Shown: positions 1 through 9,230, counted from the first letter of the stretch. The stretch is DNA of 64,000 nt from Methanoculleus sp. UBA430 (GCF_002506585.1 NZ_DAXW01000016.1:272210-336209), one strand, 5' to 3'. Numbers and translations are program-made. The notes: generated by a model not told the origin, from the letters alone.

Positions 1-867
1 GCACGTCACCAGGAGATTGCCCGGGTGCGGGTCCCCGTGAAAGAAACCGTCGACGAAGATCTGCTGAACGTAGGCATGGAATCCACGCTCGGCGACCTCT
101 TCGGGGAAGAGGCCCAGAGCCCGGATGGCCGTTATATCGTCGATCCGCACCCCTTCGACGTAGTCCATGGCGAGCAGGCAGGGGCCGGATATCTGCCAGT
201 GGATGCGGGGGACTGTTACGCACGGGACGTCGCGCATGTTCCGTTTGAGGCGCTCCGCGTTCAACCCGTCCTGGGTGAAATCCAGTTCGCGCCGAATCTG
301 GGCCGAGAACTCGTCCACCATTCCCTGCAGGTTGTATACCCGGAGATCCGGGAAGAGCGACTCCACCCGCGGAACGAACGACTGCAGGATACGGAGATCG
401 GTCTCGATCAGGTCGTGGATCCCCGGGCGCTGCACCTTCAGGGCGAGGATGCGGCCGTCGTTCGTCACCGCGCGGTGCACCTGCGAGAGGGAGGCTGCCG
501 CAACCGGCTCTTCTTCGATGATGGCGAAACACTCCTCGAGGTTGGGACAGTATTTCATGATCATCGGCCGGATCTCGGCATACGGGACCGGGGGGACCTG
601 GTCCTGCAACCTCTGCAACTCCTCGATAAGTTCGGGCGGGAGGAGTTCCCGGCGGGTGCTCATGATCTGGCCGAACTTTACGTAGGTGGGCCCCAGTTCC
701 TCGATGGCAAGGCGGATACGCTTGTAGACCGATCGTTTCTCATCCGGAGCTTTGTGGAGTAGCCCCAACCGCTTGCCCCCGGGTATGACCTCCTCGACAA
801 GGATCCCGAAACCATACTTGACAAGTACGTCCGCTATCTGCCGGTAGCGCTGGAACCGGGTGACCAT
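1..867 (-). CDS. ABC1/AarF/UbiB family protein kinase-like protein (3' end cut by the window)
   Basis: Reading the minus strand from the ATG at 867 gives a continuous frame to the window edge with hallmarks of the ABC1/UbiB/AarF atypical kinase family: a KFGQ motif (in YVKFGQIMSTR), the A-A-A-S-L-S-Q-V-H-R-A alanine-rich loop, LALKVQRPG, and the catalytic GDPHPGN loop near the end. Known members are ATP-binding, membrane-associated proteins linked to isoprenoid quinone or lipid homeostasis; in methanogens without ubiquinone the role is unknown. The C-terminal part, normally with transmembrane helices, lies outside the window. The only good GGAGG lies about 15-20 nt upstream, which is long, but no other in-frame start exists before it. 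Gene identity is strong; function is inferred. Confidence 0.88.
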   Translation of the reverse strand, partial: MVTRFQRYRQIADVLVKYGFGILVEEVIPGGKRLGLLHKAPDEKRSVYKRIRLAIEELGPTYVKFGQIMSTRRELLPPELIEELQRLQDQVPPVPYAEIRPMIMKYCPNLEECFAIIEEEPVAAASLSQVHRAVTNDGRILALKVQRPGIHDLIETDLRILQSFVPRVESLFPDLRVYNLQGMVDEFSAQIRRELDFTQDGLNAERLKRNMRDVPCVTVPRIHWQISGPCLLAMDYVEGVRIDDITAIRALGLFPEEVAERGFHAYVQQIFVDGFFHGDPHPGNLLVTC

Positions 868-911
868 CGGGGGTGCATCAGCCCTCCTTCTACTTAAGGG
901 ATGGGGCCGGA

Positions 912-2081
912 TCATCCCCGGGAGGGAGACCGGTTCCGCGAGAGGAATTTCCAGGGGTAGGGGACGGCGAGGAAGAGGGGGATGGCGAGGGCGATCGCGA
1001 GCGGGATCGTCATGAGGCCGAGCGTGAGCGTGGTCATGTCGGCGATCCACCCGGTGGCCGCGACCCCCATCCCGCCGACGCCGACCGCGAGGCCGAGCAT
1101 CAGGCCGGAGACGAGCCCGACGTTGCCGGGGGCTATCTCGTGCGCCATCGCGACGGTGACGGCGAAGGTCGACCAGAGGATGAACCCGAAGACCATCAGC
1201 GCGGCGAGCGAGACGACGCCCCCCGTGGTGAGGAAGACGATGAACGGCGGGACGGCGGTGACAAGCCCGACGATCGTGTACTCCTTGCGGCCGTAGCGGT
1301 CGGAGAGCTCGCCCCCGACCACCTGCCCCACGACCCCGGCGATGAGCATGCCGGATACCAGCAGGTTCGCGGTCACAAGGTCAATCCCCCGCAGGGTGAG
1401 GATGGTGGGGAGGTAGGCGACCGAGCCGAAGATCGCCCATGCCCGGAGGCCCGATGCCGCGACCAGGAGGGCGATCGCCCGGTAGGCGGGCCGCTCCGTC
1501 CGGGCGGCGGTCAAGGGGACCTTGAGGCGTTCGGGGGGAGGGAGGATACGCCGGAGGACCACAGCCATCACGATGCCGGGGATGGCGAGGAAGACGAGGC
1601 CCGGAAGGCCCATGAGCCCGACGGCGACCCCGGCACAGATAGGGCCGATGGCGTAGCCGAGGTTGCCGCCGATGACGAAGTAGGAGGTGAGCCGCCCCCG
1701 GTTCGCGTCCTTGACCAGGCGGCTGACGGTGCCGAGCGCGCTCGGGTGGAAGAAGGCGTGCCCGAGCGCCGCGATGGCGACGGACGCGAGGACAAGCGCG
1801 TAACTGTCGAAGAGGCCGACGATGGAGATGAAGATCGCGCTCAGGAGCACGCTCGTGCTGATATGGAAGGCGAACCCGCGGGTATCGAAGACCCAGCCGA
1901 CGAGGGGCTGCACCATCGACGACGTAAGGTTGTAGACCGTGACGATCAGCCCGGCGAGGAAGAACGAGTAGCCCTGGTCGGCGATGAGGAGCGGGAGGAT
2001 CGCGGGAAGAACCGGCGAGTAGAGGTCGGTCACCAGGTGGGCCGCGGAGAGCCCCCAGACCGGTTTTGTATTATCAGTCAC
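912..2081 (-). CDS. MFS transporter (fosmidomycin-resistance-like)
   Basis: A 389-residue very hydrophobic protein with about 12 predicted membrane helices. It has the MFS loop-2/3 pattern (GWVFDTRG, residues about 62-69) and its symmetric partner in the second half (GGELSDRYGRKE). The short N-terminus running directly into AAHLVTDLYSP resembles the FsrA-type drug/H+ antiporters, but the substrate cannot be read from sequence. It begins 5 nt after the METTL5-like gene and is the last gene of the minus-strand ppsA-mfnA-hpt-dph2 run, so it is probably co-transcribed. The long plus-strand frame over the same bases is a G+C-driven shadow. Confidence 0.85.
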   Translation of the reverse strand: MTDNTKPVWGLSAAHLVTDLYSPVLPAILPLLIADQGYSFFLAGLIVTVYNLTSSMVQPLVGWVFDTRGFAFHISTSVLLSAIFISIVGLFDSYALVLASVAIAALGHAFFHPSALGTVSRLVKDANRGRLTSYFVIGGNLGYAIGPICAGVAVGLMGLPGLVFLAIPGIVMAVVLRRILPPPERLKVPLTAARTERPAYRAIALLVAASGLRAWAIFGSVAYLPTILTLRGIDLVTANLLVSGMLIAGVVGQVVGGELSDRYGRKEYTIVGLVTAVPPFIVFLTTGGVVSLAALMVFGFILWSTFAVTVAMAHEIAPGNVGLVSGLMLGLAVGVGGMGVAATGWIADMTTLTLGLMTIPLAIALAIPLFLAVPYPWKFLSRNRSPSRG

Positions 2082-2086
2082 GGATG

Positions 2087-2698
2087 TCAGATCCGCCGTA
2101 AATGTATGACCTCAACCATGATATCCACTCGCTCTCTGCGGTGGTGGGCGAACGTCCGCTTCATCGGGAACGCGCACCGGATCACCTCCTCGATTGCCGC
2201 ACGGCCTTCGGTGTAGGCGGCGACGAACGGGGTCGAGCCCTCGTTGAAGATCCCGTAGACCTCGCCCGCGATCTCGAGCGCGAGGTCGATGAACGGCCGG
2301 TCGGCGTGGGCCTTCTGCGCCCCGAAGGGCGGGTTCATCACGACGGTGTCGCAGGAGAGAGCCGCCCGGTCGAAGTCCGGACTCCGGACGTCGGCGACGA
2401 TGAACTCGACGGCGACGCCGAACTTCTCCGCGTTCTTCCGGGCGACGGTTATCGCGGCCGGGTCGATATCCACCCCCGTCACGGCGGAGGCGCCGAGGAG
2501 GGCGGCGCCGCAGGCGAGGATCCCGGTCCCGCAACCGAGGTCGCAGACCCGGCGGTCCTCGATCGCCCCCTGCATCGCGGCGTGGTGGAGGAGGCGGGCC
2601 GCCACCGGCGCCGGGGTCTGGTACTGTTCCAGTCGGGCCGTCGGCCGCTCGAACCCCTCAAGGCGTTCGAGTTGCATCTCCAGTTGCCGGAGGTTCAT
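2087..2698 (-). CDS. METTL5-like RNA adenine N6-methyltransferase
   Basis: A 203-residue Rossmann methyltransferase with SAM-binding motif I DLGCGTG (residues 53-59), acidic motif II VDIDP, and catalytic NPPF (122-125), the signature of N6-adenine methylases. The short N-terminus and compact length match archaeal COG2263/METTL5 proteins; eukaryotic METTL5 makes m6A in 18S rRNA. An rRNA target here is inferred from family membership. Its ATG overlaps the dph2 stop by four bases (ATGA), so it should be translationally coupled to another translation-apparatus modification gene. Confident in the fold and reaction, less so in the exact RNA target. Confidence 0.85.
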   Translation of the reverse strand: MNLRQLEMQLERLEGFERPTARLEQYQTPAPVAARLLHHAAMQGAIEDRRVCDLGCGTGILACGAALLGASAVTGVDIDPAAITVARKNAEKFGVAVEFIVADVRSPDFDRAALSCDTVVMNPPFGAQKAHADRPFIDLALEIAGEVYGIFNEGSTPFVAAYTEGRAAIEEVIRCAFPMKRTFAHHRRERVDIMVEVIHLRRI

Positions 2699-3663
2699 GG
2701 TGCGAGGTACTCGTCGATGGTATAGTCGTCCCAGGCCCGGACCCCGCAGAGGATCTCGAACTCCGGCGGCGTCAGCACCGGGACCGGGAACCGGATCTGG
2801 TCGTCGTAGGCGAGCCGCGGGCAGGCGGTGTTCACGTAGGCCGCAAACCCGAGGTCGAGCATCTCGGCGGGGGAGACCTCCCGCATCGCGACCAGGACGG
2901 CTTTATCGGAGAGAGCGGCGAGCCGCCGGGCAAGGTCCATCCGCCGCTGCCCGCTCTTCGTGCTGAGGATGATCCCGATGTTCGCGGCCCCCTCTGCTTT
3001 CGCCATCACCGCGGCGCGGCGGCGGACCAGGCGGTCGGCGTCCACCTCCTCTACCTCGCGGGTGTAGGGGTCGAGCGCCACGACCCGTGCATGGGTGGCG
3101 AGGCGGATGCCGATCGGGTGAAAAACCCCTGTCCCCACGAAGAGGACCTCATCCGCTCCCGTCGCCCGTGCGGCGGCGAAGTTGCAGCCGAGCACCTGCC
3201 CCGCAAGCGGCGTGCGCCCGTCCCCCGGGGCGACGACCGCCTCGATACCGTGGTCGCGGAGATAGGCCGCCATCGCGCCGATGAGGTGGACGTGCTGGAC
3301 CGTCGTGACGAGGCCGACCCGGCGGGCGTGGAGGAGCGGGAGGGCCGCCTCGAGGACCCCGACGTCGAAGTCGAACCGGACGGGCTCGTAGATGACGGTC
3401 GGCCGGTCCTCGACCGGCGCGTGGCCGAAGTGTACCAGGACGTCCGCGAACGCAAGGGCGTCGAGCGCGAGGTCGCAGCCCCCGTAGCAGGGGTCACCGC
3501 TGACGATCACCTCAAACCCCTCGCGGCGCAGGGCGGCGGCCGTCGCCGGCGCCTGGCGTGCAAGCCCTGCGGGGAACTGGAGGGCGACTGAGTGCGCCCC
3601 GCGAGCGTGGAGCCTCTCGACGATATCAGCAACTGGTATCAACGACACGCACCCGGTCTTCAT
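2695..3663 (-). CDS. dph2: 2-(3-amino-3-carboxypropyl)histidine synthase (diphthamide synthesis, step 1)
   Basis: A 322-residue protein from ATG 3663. Three separated cysteines, C59 (in GDPCYGGC), C160 (LGCNFA) and C281 (NTACPRLAYDD), are at positions expected for the non-canonical radical-SAM [4Fe-4S] enzyme Dph2. It transfers the 3-amino-3-carboxypropyl group of SAM to a histidine of elongation factor 2. Archaea use a Dph2 homodimer, so one gene is enough. The open frame continues upstream to 3711, but that extension (MRRSAGRS...) lies inside hpt and is not family-like. The start overlaps the end of hpt by 38 nt; in-frame GTG 3648 or TTG 3642 are alternatives. Confidence 0.92.
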   Translation of the reverse strand: MKTGCVSLIPVADIVERLHARGAHSVALQFPAGLARQAPATAAALRREGFEVIVSGDPCYGGCDLALDALAFADVLVHFGHAPVEDRPTVIYEPVRFDFDVGVLEAALPLLHARRVGLVTTVQHVHLIGAMAAYLRDHGIEAVVAPGDGRTPLAGQVLGCNFAAARATGADEVLFVGTGVFHPIGIRLATHARVVALDPYTREVEEVDADRLVRRRAAVMAKAEGAANIGIILSTKSGQRRMDLARRLAALSDKAVLVAMREVSPAEMLDLGFAAYVNTACPRLAYDDQIRFPVPVLTPPEFEILCGVRAWDDYTIDEYLAP

Positions 3664-4177
3664 CGACCTCGATCTTGACCAGGGTCTTGAGCGGCCGGCA
3701 GATCTCCGCATCGCCCCGCCCGATGACCACGCAGATATCGGCGATCTCGGCGCCGGCGTATTCGATAGCGCCGATCAGGGCACGCATGGTCCCGCCGGTG
3801 CTGCAGACGTCGTCGATGATGATGACACGGTCGCCCGCCTCGATACCGTTCAGGTAGAGTTCTCCCTTCGAGTAGCCCGTCGTCTGGTGGACCGCGACCT
3901 CCCCGGGAAGGCCGTAGGGGCGCTTCCTGACGACCACGAGCGGGATATCGGTCATCATCGAGAGGGCGACGCCGATGTGGATGCCCATCGCCTCGCAGAC
4001 GACGATCTTGTCGACTCCTTTGAGGTCGAGGCAGCGCACCATGGCGCACCCGATCTCGCGGAGGAGCGCGGGCTCAAGGAGCGGCACCCCGTCGGTGATC
4101 GGGTGGATGAAGTAGTTGTATTCTCCCCGCTTCATGACCGGGGAGGCTTCCAGGGACTGGATCAGCAGTTCAAGCAT
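3626..4177 (-). CDS. hpt: Hypoxanthine/purine phosphoribosyltransferase (archaeal type)
   Basis: A 183-residue type I phosphoribosyltransferase. The PRPP loop VIIIDDVCSTGGT lies at residues 118-130, and the N-terminus (MLELLIQSLEASPV, then GEYNYFIHPITDGVP) matches archaeal Hpt rather than bacterial HPRT. It salvages purine bases to nucleotides with PRPP in the cytoplasm. ATG 4177 is preferred over upstream GTG 4186 because it gives the conserved N-terminus and overlaps the mfnA stop (ATGCTTGA), the same arrangement as the ppsA/mfnA junction. Base preference (hypoxanthine/guanine or adenine) cannot be told from sequence. Confidence 0.92.
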   Translation of the reverse strand: MLELLIQSLEASPVMKRGEYNYFIHPITDGVPLLEPALLREIGCAMVRCLDLKGVDKIVVCEAMGIHIGVALSMMTDIPLVVVRKRPYGLPGEVAVHQTTGYSKGELYLNGIEAGDRVIIIDDVCSTGGTMRALIGAIEYAGAEIADICVVIGRGDAEICRPLKTLVKIEVDEDRVRVVDTSC

Positions 4178-5267
4178 GGGTATCACTCATGTCGTTTAAG
4201 AACGCCTCGATGACGTCGCGGGTGACGTGAGGCATGCAGACGATCCGCATATGCCCGGCTCGGGTTCTCGAGACCCGCCAGCCGGCAGGCGGGCGGTCGC
4301 AGGAGAACGTCGCCACGTTGACGTCCGGGGTCACCGCCCGTGGGCAGCCGAACGTCTCCATCCCCTCGATGAGCCTCCGGGTGTTCTCCATGCACCCGGC
4401 GACCACCGCCCGCATCCCGTCCATCCCCAGGTACTCGAGGACCGCGAAAGCGGCCGCCACCGACGCCCCCGGCCGGGTGCCGGCGAGGGTGCACTCCCGC
4501 TTCACCGTCAGGTAGGGCGTCTCGACGTTGAGGGACGAGAAGTAGTCCGGGTCCCGGACGAGGAGACACCCTGCCGGTATCGTGCTCATCCCCATCTTGT
4601 GAGGGTCGACGGAGATGGAGTCGACGCCGGAGAGCCGGAAGTCGAACGGGATCGGCCGATCGAGGAACGGGACGACCATCCCGCCGAATGCGGCGTCGAT
4701 ATGGAGGAAGACGTCCCGTTCCTCGGCCAGATCAGAGAGGCGGGCGACGGGGTCGACCATCCCGTACTCGGTTGTCCCGACGATGCCGACGAGGCAGACA
4801 GTATTCCGGTCGACAAGACCGTCGAGCGCCTCCGCGTCTATCCGGAAGTCTGCGTCGAGCGATGCCGTCCGCATCTCGATCCCCAGGATGTCGCAGGCCT
4901 TCTGGAACGAGAAGTGAGCCGACGCCGGGACCACGACGTTCGGGAACTGCACCGGCTTTAACTTCTTTGCAATCCGGAAGGCCTGGATGTTCGACTCCGT
5001 CCCGCCGGAGGTGGCGTAGCCGCCTGCACCGGGATGGTGCATCAGCGCACCCAGCCGCTCGACGAGCAACCCCTCAAGCGCAGCCGTCCCCGGGAAGAGT
5101 CCCGGGTCGCCGAGGTTGGTCTCGAGGAACATGGCATGCGCCCGTGCCGCGACCGGGTGGGGCGACGTGCACATCGAACTTAAGATGTTCCGGTACCCGA
5201 GGTCCTCCCGTCGTTTCGACGAGAGGAAGGAGAAGAGATCTTCCTCAGGGCATCCCACTTCACGCAT
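4170..5267 (-). CDS. mfnA: L-tyrosine/L-aspartate decarboxylase MfnA
   Basis: A 365-residue group-II PLP-dependent decarboxylase. The PLP lysine is in VDPHKMGMS (K224 from this start); GGTESN and HIDAAFGG are the usual cofactor-contact motifs. In methanogens MfnA makes tyramine for methanofuran and can make beta-alanine for coenzyme A. ATG 5267 overlaps the ppsA stop (ATGCGTGA) and gives a family-like start MREVGC; an in-frame ATG at 5282 adds five residues. PEP synthase directly upstream supplies PEP for gluconeogenesis and aromatic amino acids, so the pairing is metabolically sensible. Confidence 0.93.
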   Translation of the reverse strand: MREVGCPEEDLFSFLSSKRREDLGYRNILSSMCTSPHPVAARAHAMFLETNLGDPGLFPGTAALEGLLVERLGALMHHPGAGGYATSGGTESNIQAFRIAKKLKPVQFPNVVVPASAHFSFQKACDILGIEMRTASLDADFRIDAEALDGLVDRNTVCLVGIVGTTEYGMVDPVARLSDLAEERDVFLHIDAAFGGMVVPFLDRPIPFDFRLSGVDSISVDPHKMGMSTIPAGCLLVRDPDYFSSLNVETPYLTVKRECTLAGTRPGASVAAAFAVLEYLGMDGMRAVVAGCMENTRRLIEGMETFGCPRAVTPDVNVATFSCDRPPAGWRVSRTRAGHMRIVCMPHVTRDVIEAFLNDMSDTHA

Positions 5268-7566
5268 TTCGTCTCGCCGCATCCAGAAGTATCTGCCGCT
5301 CTTTTCGCGCTACGGCCTCACGGATGCGCGGGACTGCATCGATGTTGGCGGAGACGCTGGTGATGCCGTGCCCGACCAGCCAGGCCACCATCGCGGGGTC
5401 GGAACCGGCCTGACCGCAGATGGAGCACTCGACGCCGTGCTCGCGGCAGGCGTTGATCGCGTAATCGATCAGCCGGAGAACGGCAGGGTGCTCGGGCTCG
5501 TACATATCGGCGACATGCTCGTTGTTCCGGTCGATGGCGAGCGTGTACTGGATGAGATCGTTCGTCCCGAACGAGGCGAACCGGATCCCGGCCTTGATAA
5601 AGTCCTCGACCAGGATGGCACTGCTCGGGATCTCGATCATGATGCCGAGGGTCGCCGTCTCCACATCGACCCCCCAGTCTTTCATCATGCTCCGTGCCTT
5701 GATGAACTCGCTCGGGTGGTTGACCATCGGGAACATCACGCCGAGGTTGTCGTAGCCCGCGGCCCAGAGCCGCTTGAAGGCCTCGACCTGGAGGCGGAAC
5801 TGGTCGGGGCTCCGGAGGTCCCGGCGGATCCCGCGCCAGCCGAGCATCGGGTTGTGCTCGATCGGCTCGTTTTCGCCGCCCTCCATGTTCCGGAACTCGT
5901 CGGTCGGGGCGTCGAGCGTCCGGACCCAGACGGGCTTACCCGGGAACGCGTCGAGCACCGTCTTGATGCCGGTGTAGAGTTCGCCGATGAACACCTCCTC
6001 CTCGCCATGTTCGATGTACCAGCTGGGAGTCCTGGAGAGGCCAAGGATGAGGTGCTCGATCCGGAGAAGGCCGACCCCGTCCGCACCGGTCGCGGCGGCC
6101 CGCTGTGCGGCTTCGGGGAGGGAGACGTTCACCTTGACGAGCGTGCCGGTGATCACCGGGGCGGGCGCTGCGACTGCCGCGACGGCTGCCGGTGCCGCCG
6201 CGGGTGCCGTGACCGCTCCCTCGTAGATGGTGCCCTTCTCCCCGTCGACGGTGATGATCTGCCCGTCTTTCAAGACCTTCGTCGCCTTCTTGGTCCCGAC
6301 GACCGCGGGGGTCCCGAGTTCCCGGCTCACGATGGCCGCGTGGCAGGTCATGCCGCCTTCGTCGGTGATGATGGCGCTGACCCGCCGCATCGCCGGCACC
6401 ATGTCGGGGTTGGTCATCTTCGTGACCATGATGTCGCCGTCCTTGACGGCGCTCGTGTCCTTGACGTCCCGCACGATCACGACCCGGCCGCTTGCGATGC
6501 CGGGGGAGGCGCCCTGGCCTTCCAGCAGCACCACGCCGAGGGCGCCTTTCTGCTGTCCTGTACCCTGTGCACCGGCACGGGGGATCTCCGGCCGCTTGAT
6601 CGTCGTGATCGGCCGGGATTGGAGGATGAAGACGTCGCTTCCGACGATTGCCCACTCGATATCCTGCGGGATGCCGTAGTGGTCCTCCGCGATCTTTCCG
6701 AGCATCGCAAGGCGCGCCACTTCGGCATCGTTGAGGACCGGGGCGACTCGCTGCTCGGCGGAGAGCTCGACGATCTTTGTTCCGTGCTTACCCTCCGGAA
6801 CGATCATGATCTCCTTTTCGGCGATCAGGCTGTCGACCACCCGCTCGGAGCGCAGGTCAAAGACGTAGTTGTCGGGGGAGACACTCCCTGAGACGACGGC
6901 TTCCCCGAGCCCCCAGGAGCCCTCGACGATCGTTAGGGACTCGCCGGTGACGGGATGAGAGGTGAACATGACACCGGATTTCTCCGACCGGATGAGTTCC
7001 TGGACGACGACGGCGATGTTCACGCTCCGGTCGTCGAACCCCTGCTTCGCCCGGTAATAAATGGCACGCGCGCCATACAGCGAGGCCCAGCACCGTTGGA
7101 CGGCATCAAGGAGGGCATCGTCACCGAGAATATTGAGGAACGTCTCCTGCTGGCCGGCGAAACTCGCCTCCGGCAGGTCTTCGGCGGTGGCGCTCGAGCG
7201 GACGGCGACGACCGTTCCGTTCGCCCCCATCCGGGTGTATGCGTCGGTAATCTCCTGCCTGATCTGATCGGGTATCTCGACGCTCAGGACGAGGTCCTGA
7301 ACCTCTTTTGAGACGGATTCCAGTGCTCCGTTGTCGTCGACGTCGAGGCGCTCCAGTTTGCGGAAGAGGGTATCTTCTATCCTGGTTTCAACGAGGAACT
7401 TGCGGAATGCCTGGGCGGTCACCACAAACGCCTTCGGCACAGGAAGGCCGATAGCGGTCATCTCGCCCAAAGACGCTCCTTTTCCCCCTACGGATATGAT
7501 ATCTTCTTTCTTTATTTCTTCGAGCCACAATACGTTGGGCATTTCCTTCATGCTCGCACCACACAT
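5260..7566 (-). CDS. ppsA: Phosphoenolpyruvate synthase
   Basis: A 768-residue full-length PEP synthase (pyruvate, water dikinase): pyruvate + ATP gives PEP + AMP + Pi, the gluconeogenic entry of autotrophic methanogens. Domains in order: N-terminal ATP-grasp (VGGKGASLGEM near residue 27), central phosphohistidine domain with GGMTCHAAIVSRELG, a proline/alanine-rich linker (AVTAPAAAPAAVAA), and C-terminal PEP/pyruvate barrel with FGTNDLIQYTL. The ATG at 7566 has a GGTGAG six bases upstream. It is the first gene of the minus-strand run and is divergent from serA across 80 bp. Confidence 0.95.
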   Translation of the reverse strand: MCGASMKEMPNVLWLEEIKKEDIISVGGKGASLGEMTAIGLPVPKAFVVTAQAFRKFLVETRIEDTLFRKLERLDVDDNGALESVSKEVQDLVLSVEIPDQIRQEITDAYTRMGANGTVVAVRSSATAEDLPEASFAGQQETFLNILGDDALLDAVQRCWASLYGARAIYYRAKQGFDDRSVNIAVVVQELIRSEKSGVMFTSHPVTGESLTIVEGSWGLGEAVVSGSVSPDNYVFDLRSERVVDSLIAEKEIMIVPEGKHGTKIVELSAEQRVAPVLNDAEVARLAMLGKIAEDHYGIPQDIEWAIVGSDVFILQSRPITTIKRPEIPRAGAQGTGQQKGALGVVLLEGQGASPGIASGRVVIVRDVKDTSAVKDGDIMVTKMTNPDMVPAMRRVSAIITDEGGMTCHAAIVSRELGTPAVVGTKKATKVLKDGQIITVDGEKGTIYEGAVTAPAAAPAAVAAVAAPAPVITGTLVKVNVSLPEAAQRAAATGADGVGLLRIEHLILGLSRTPSWYIEHGEEEVFIGELYTGIKTVLDAFPGKPVWVRTLDAPTDEFRNMEGGENEPIEHNPMLGWRGIRRDLRSPDQFRLQVEAFKRLWAAGYDNLGVMFPMVNHPSEFIKARSMMKDWGVDVETATLGIMIEIPSSAILVEDFIKAGIRFASFGTNDLIQYTLAIDRNNEHVADMYEPEHPAVLRLIDYAINACREHGVECSICGQAGSDPAMVAWLVGHGITSVSANIDAVPRIREAVARKERQILLDAARRNA

Positions 7567-7646
7567 ATACTTCTCACCATTACATAAAAGATTTCGGAGG
7601 AAAAAGCATCAATACATATGATGTCGAACGATATAGGGGTTGAACT
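7567..7646. promoter_or_regulatory. Divergent ppsA/serA promoter region
   Basis: This 80-bp A/T-rich gap separates two divergent genes. On the plus strand AAAAGCATCAATAC (7602-7615) ends 32 nt before the GTG of serA. The identical 14-mer occurs at the same distance before the DJ-1-like gene (37558-37571), so it is a good candidate for a shared core promoter or operator. On the minus strand the SD-like GGTGAG precedes ppsA. The promoter role is inferred from position and base composition. Confidence 0.5.
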
Positions 7647-9230
7647 GTGAAGTATAGAGTGCTGGTCAGCGACCCGCTGGCAGAGGAAGGGATTGACATC
7701 CTGAAAGAATTCGGTGATGTGGATGTCAATACCGGGCTGACCGAGGATCAGCTCGTTGCTGTTATCGGAGATTACGATGCCCTGCTGGTGCGCTCGGGCA
7801 CCGAGGTTACGGCGCGTGTCATTGACGCGGGAGCGAAACTCAAGTTCATCGGCCGTGCAGGCGCCGGGGTCGACAATATCGATACCGAGGCGGCGACGCG
7901 CAGGGGCATTGTCGTCGCAAACGCCCCGGAAGGAAATACGCTCGCGGCTACAGAGCACACGATGGCGATGATGCTCTCGCTCGCGCGCAATATCCCCCAG
8001 GCGACTGCATCGCTCAAGAAGGGCGAGTGGAAGCGCTCCAAATTCATGGGCGTCGAACTGAACGACAAGGTCCTCGGGGTCATGGGATTCGGGCGGATCG
8101 GGCGCGAGGTCGCGAAGCGTGCACAGGCGATGGAGATGAAGTGCATCGCCTACGATCCGTTCATAACGAAGGAGAAGGCTGCAACCCTCGGCGTTGAGAT
8201 GGTCCCGCTCGATGAACTCTTCCGGAGAGCAGACGTCATCACGGTCCACACGCCGCTGATCAAGGAGACGCGCCATGTCATCAACGCAGAGACCATCGCC
8301 ACGATGAAGGACGGCGTTCGGCTGATCAACTGCGCCCGCGGTGGGATCATCGACGAGCAGGCGCTCGCGGACGGGATTGCGAGCGGCAAGGTCGCCGGTG
8401 CGGCGCTGGATGTCTTTGAGGCGGAACCGCCGACGGACTCCCCGGTCATCGGCCTCGAAAAGGTGATCATCACGCCGCACCTCGGGGCAAGCACGGTCGA
8501 GGCGCAGAAGAACGTTGCGATATCAGTCGCAAACCAGTGCATCAGCGTCCTTTCGGGCGGCGCGGCGAAGTACGTGGTGAACGCGCCGATGATCCCCGCA
8601 GAGCAGCAGGCGGTCGTCGAGCCCTACGCAGCCCTCGCGCAGAAGATGGGCAGCCTCCTCATCCAGCTCATCGAAGGAAGGCTTGAGTCGATCAAGATCA
8701 CCTACGGGGGCGAGGCAGCAACACTGCCGAACACGAAGTTCATCACCCGCGTCATCCTGAAGGGGATGCTCGACCCGATCCTGCAGGCGCCGGTCAACTT
8801 CGTGAACGCAGAATTCGTGGCAAAAGAGCGTGGCATCCGGCTGAGCGAGACCACCACCGAAGAAGCGCACGGGTTCCGGAACATGATCAGCATCACCGCA
8901 AAGACGGACAGGATGTCCGAGTCGGTGAGCGGGAGCGTCTCGGCCCCGGATCATGCGCGGATCGTGAGCATCGGCGGCTACATGACCGACCTGACCCCGA
9001 CCGGCCACGTCGTCATCTCCCGCCACACTGATAAACCGGGCGTCATCGGCAAGGCCGCGACGATCCTCGGAAGGGTGAACGTGAACATCGCCGGGATGCA
9101 GGTCGGACGGCACAAGCCCGGTGAAGAGGCGCTGATGGTCCTCACGGTCGACTCCGCGGTGCCGGCAGAGGCGATGGAAGAGATCAAGAAGATCGACGGG
9201 ATCCATACGATAAAGCACGCCGAGATCTGA
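7647..9230 (+). CDS. serA: D-3-phosphoglycerate dehydrogenase
   Basis: A 527-residue long-form SerA: NAD-binding domain with GFGRIGREVAKRA, catalytic segment ARGGIIDEQAL and PHLGAST histidine, then an intervening (ASB) domain and a C-terminal ACT domain beginning near HTDKPGVIG. It oxidises 3-phosphoglycerate to 3-phosphohydroxypyruvate, the first step of serine synthesis; the ACT domain implies allosteric control, usually by serine. Translation starts with GTG at 7647 (KYRVLVSD follows). The stop is followed by a short hairpin-prone G+C stretch and then the tRNA-Val promoter. Confidence 0.95.
   Translation: MKYRVLVSDPLAEEGIDILKEFGDVDVNTGLTEDQLVAVIGDYDALLVRSGTEVTARVIDAGAKLKFIGRAGAGVDNIDTEAATRRGIVVANAPEGNTLAATEHTMAMMLSLARNIPQATASLKKGEWKRSKFMGVELNDKVLGVMGFGRIGREVAKRAQAMEMKCIAYDPFITKEKAATLGVEMVPLDELFRRADVITVHTPLIKETRHVINAETIATMKDGVRLINCARGGIIDEQALADGIASGKVAGAALDVFEAEPPTDSPVIGLEKVIITPHLGASTVEAQKNVAISVANQCISVLSGGAAKYVVNAPMIPAEQQAVVEPYAALAQKMGSLLIQLIEGRLESIKITYGGEAATLPNTKFITRVILKGMLDPILQAPVNFVNAEFVAKERGIRLSETTTEEAHGFRNMISITAKTDRMSESVSGSVSAPDHARIVSIGGYMTDLTPTGHVVISRHTDKPGVIGKAATILGRVNVNIAGMQVGRHKPGEEALMVLTVDSAVPAEAMEEIKKIDGIHTIKHAEI

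Noticed and set aside
873..2216. 447-codon plus-strand frame opposite the MFS gene
   Set aside because: Its translation is an unbroken Asp/Glu/Gly/Arg-rich string without domains, typical of the antisense frame of a G+C-rich gene; the minus strand encodes a clear transporter.
3664..3711. 16-residue N-terminal extension of Dph2
   Set aside because: Lies inside hpt, is Arg/Ser-rich and shifts the conserved cysteines away from their expected positions.
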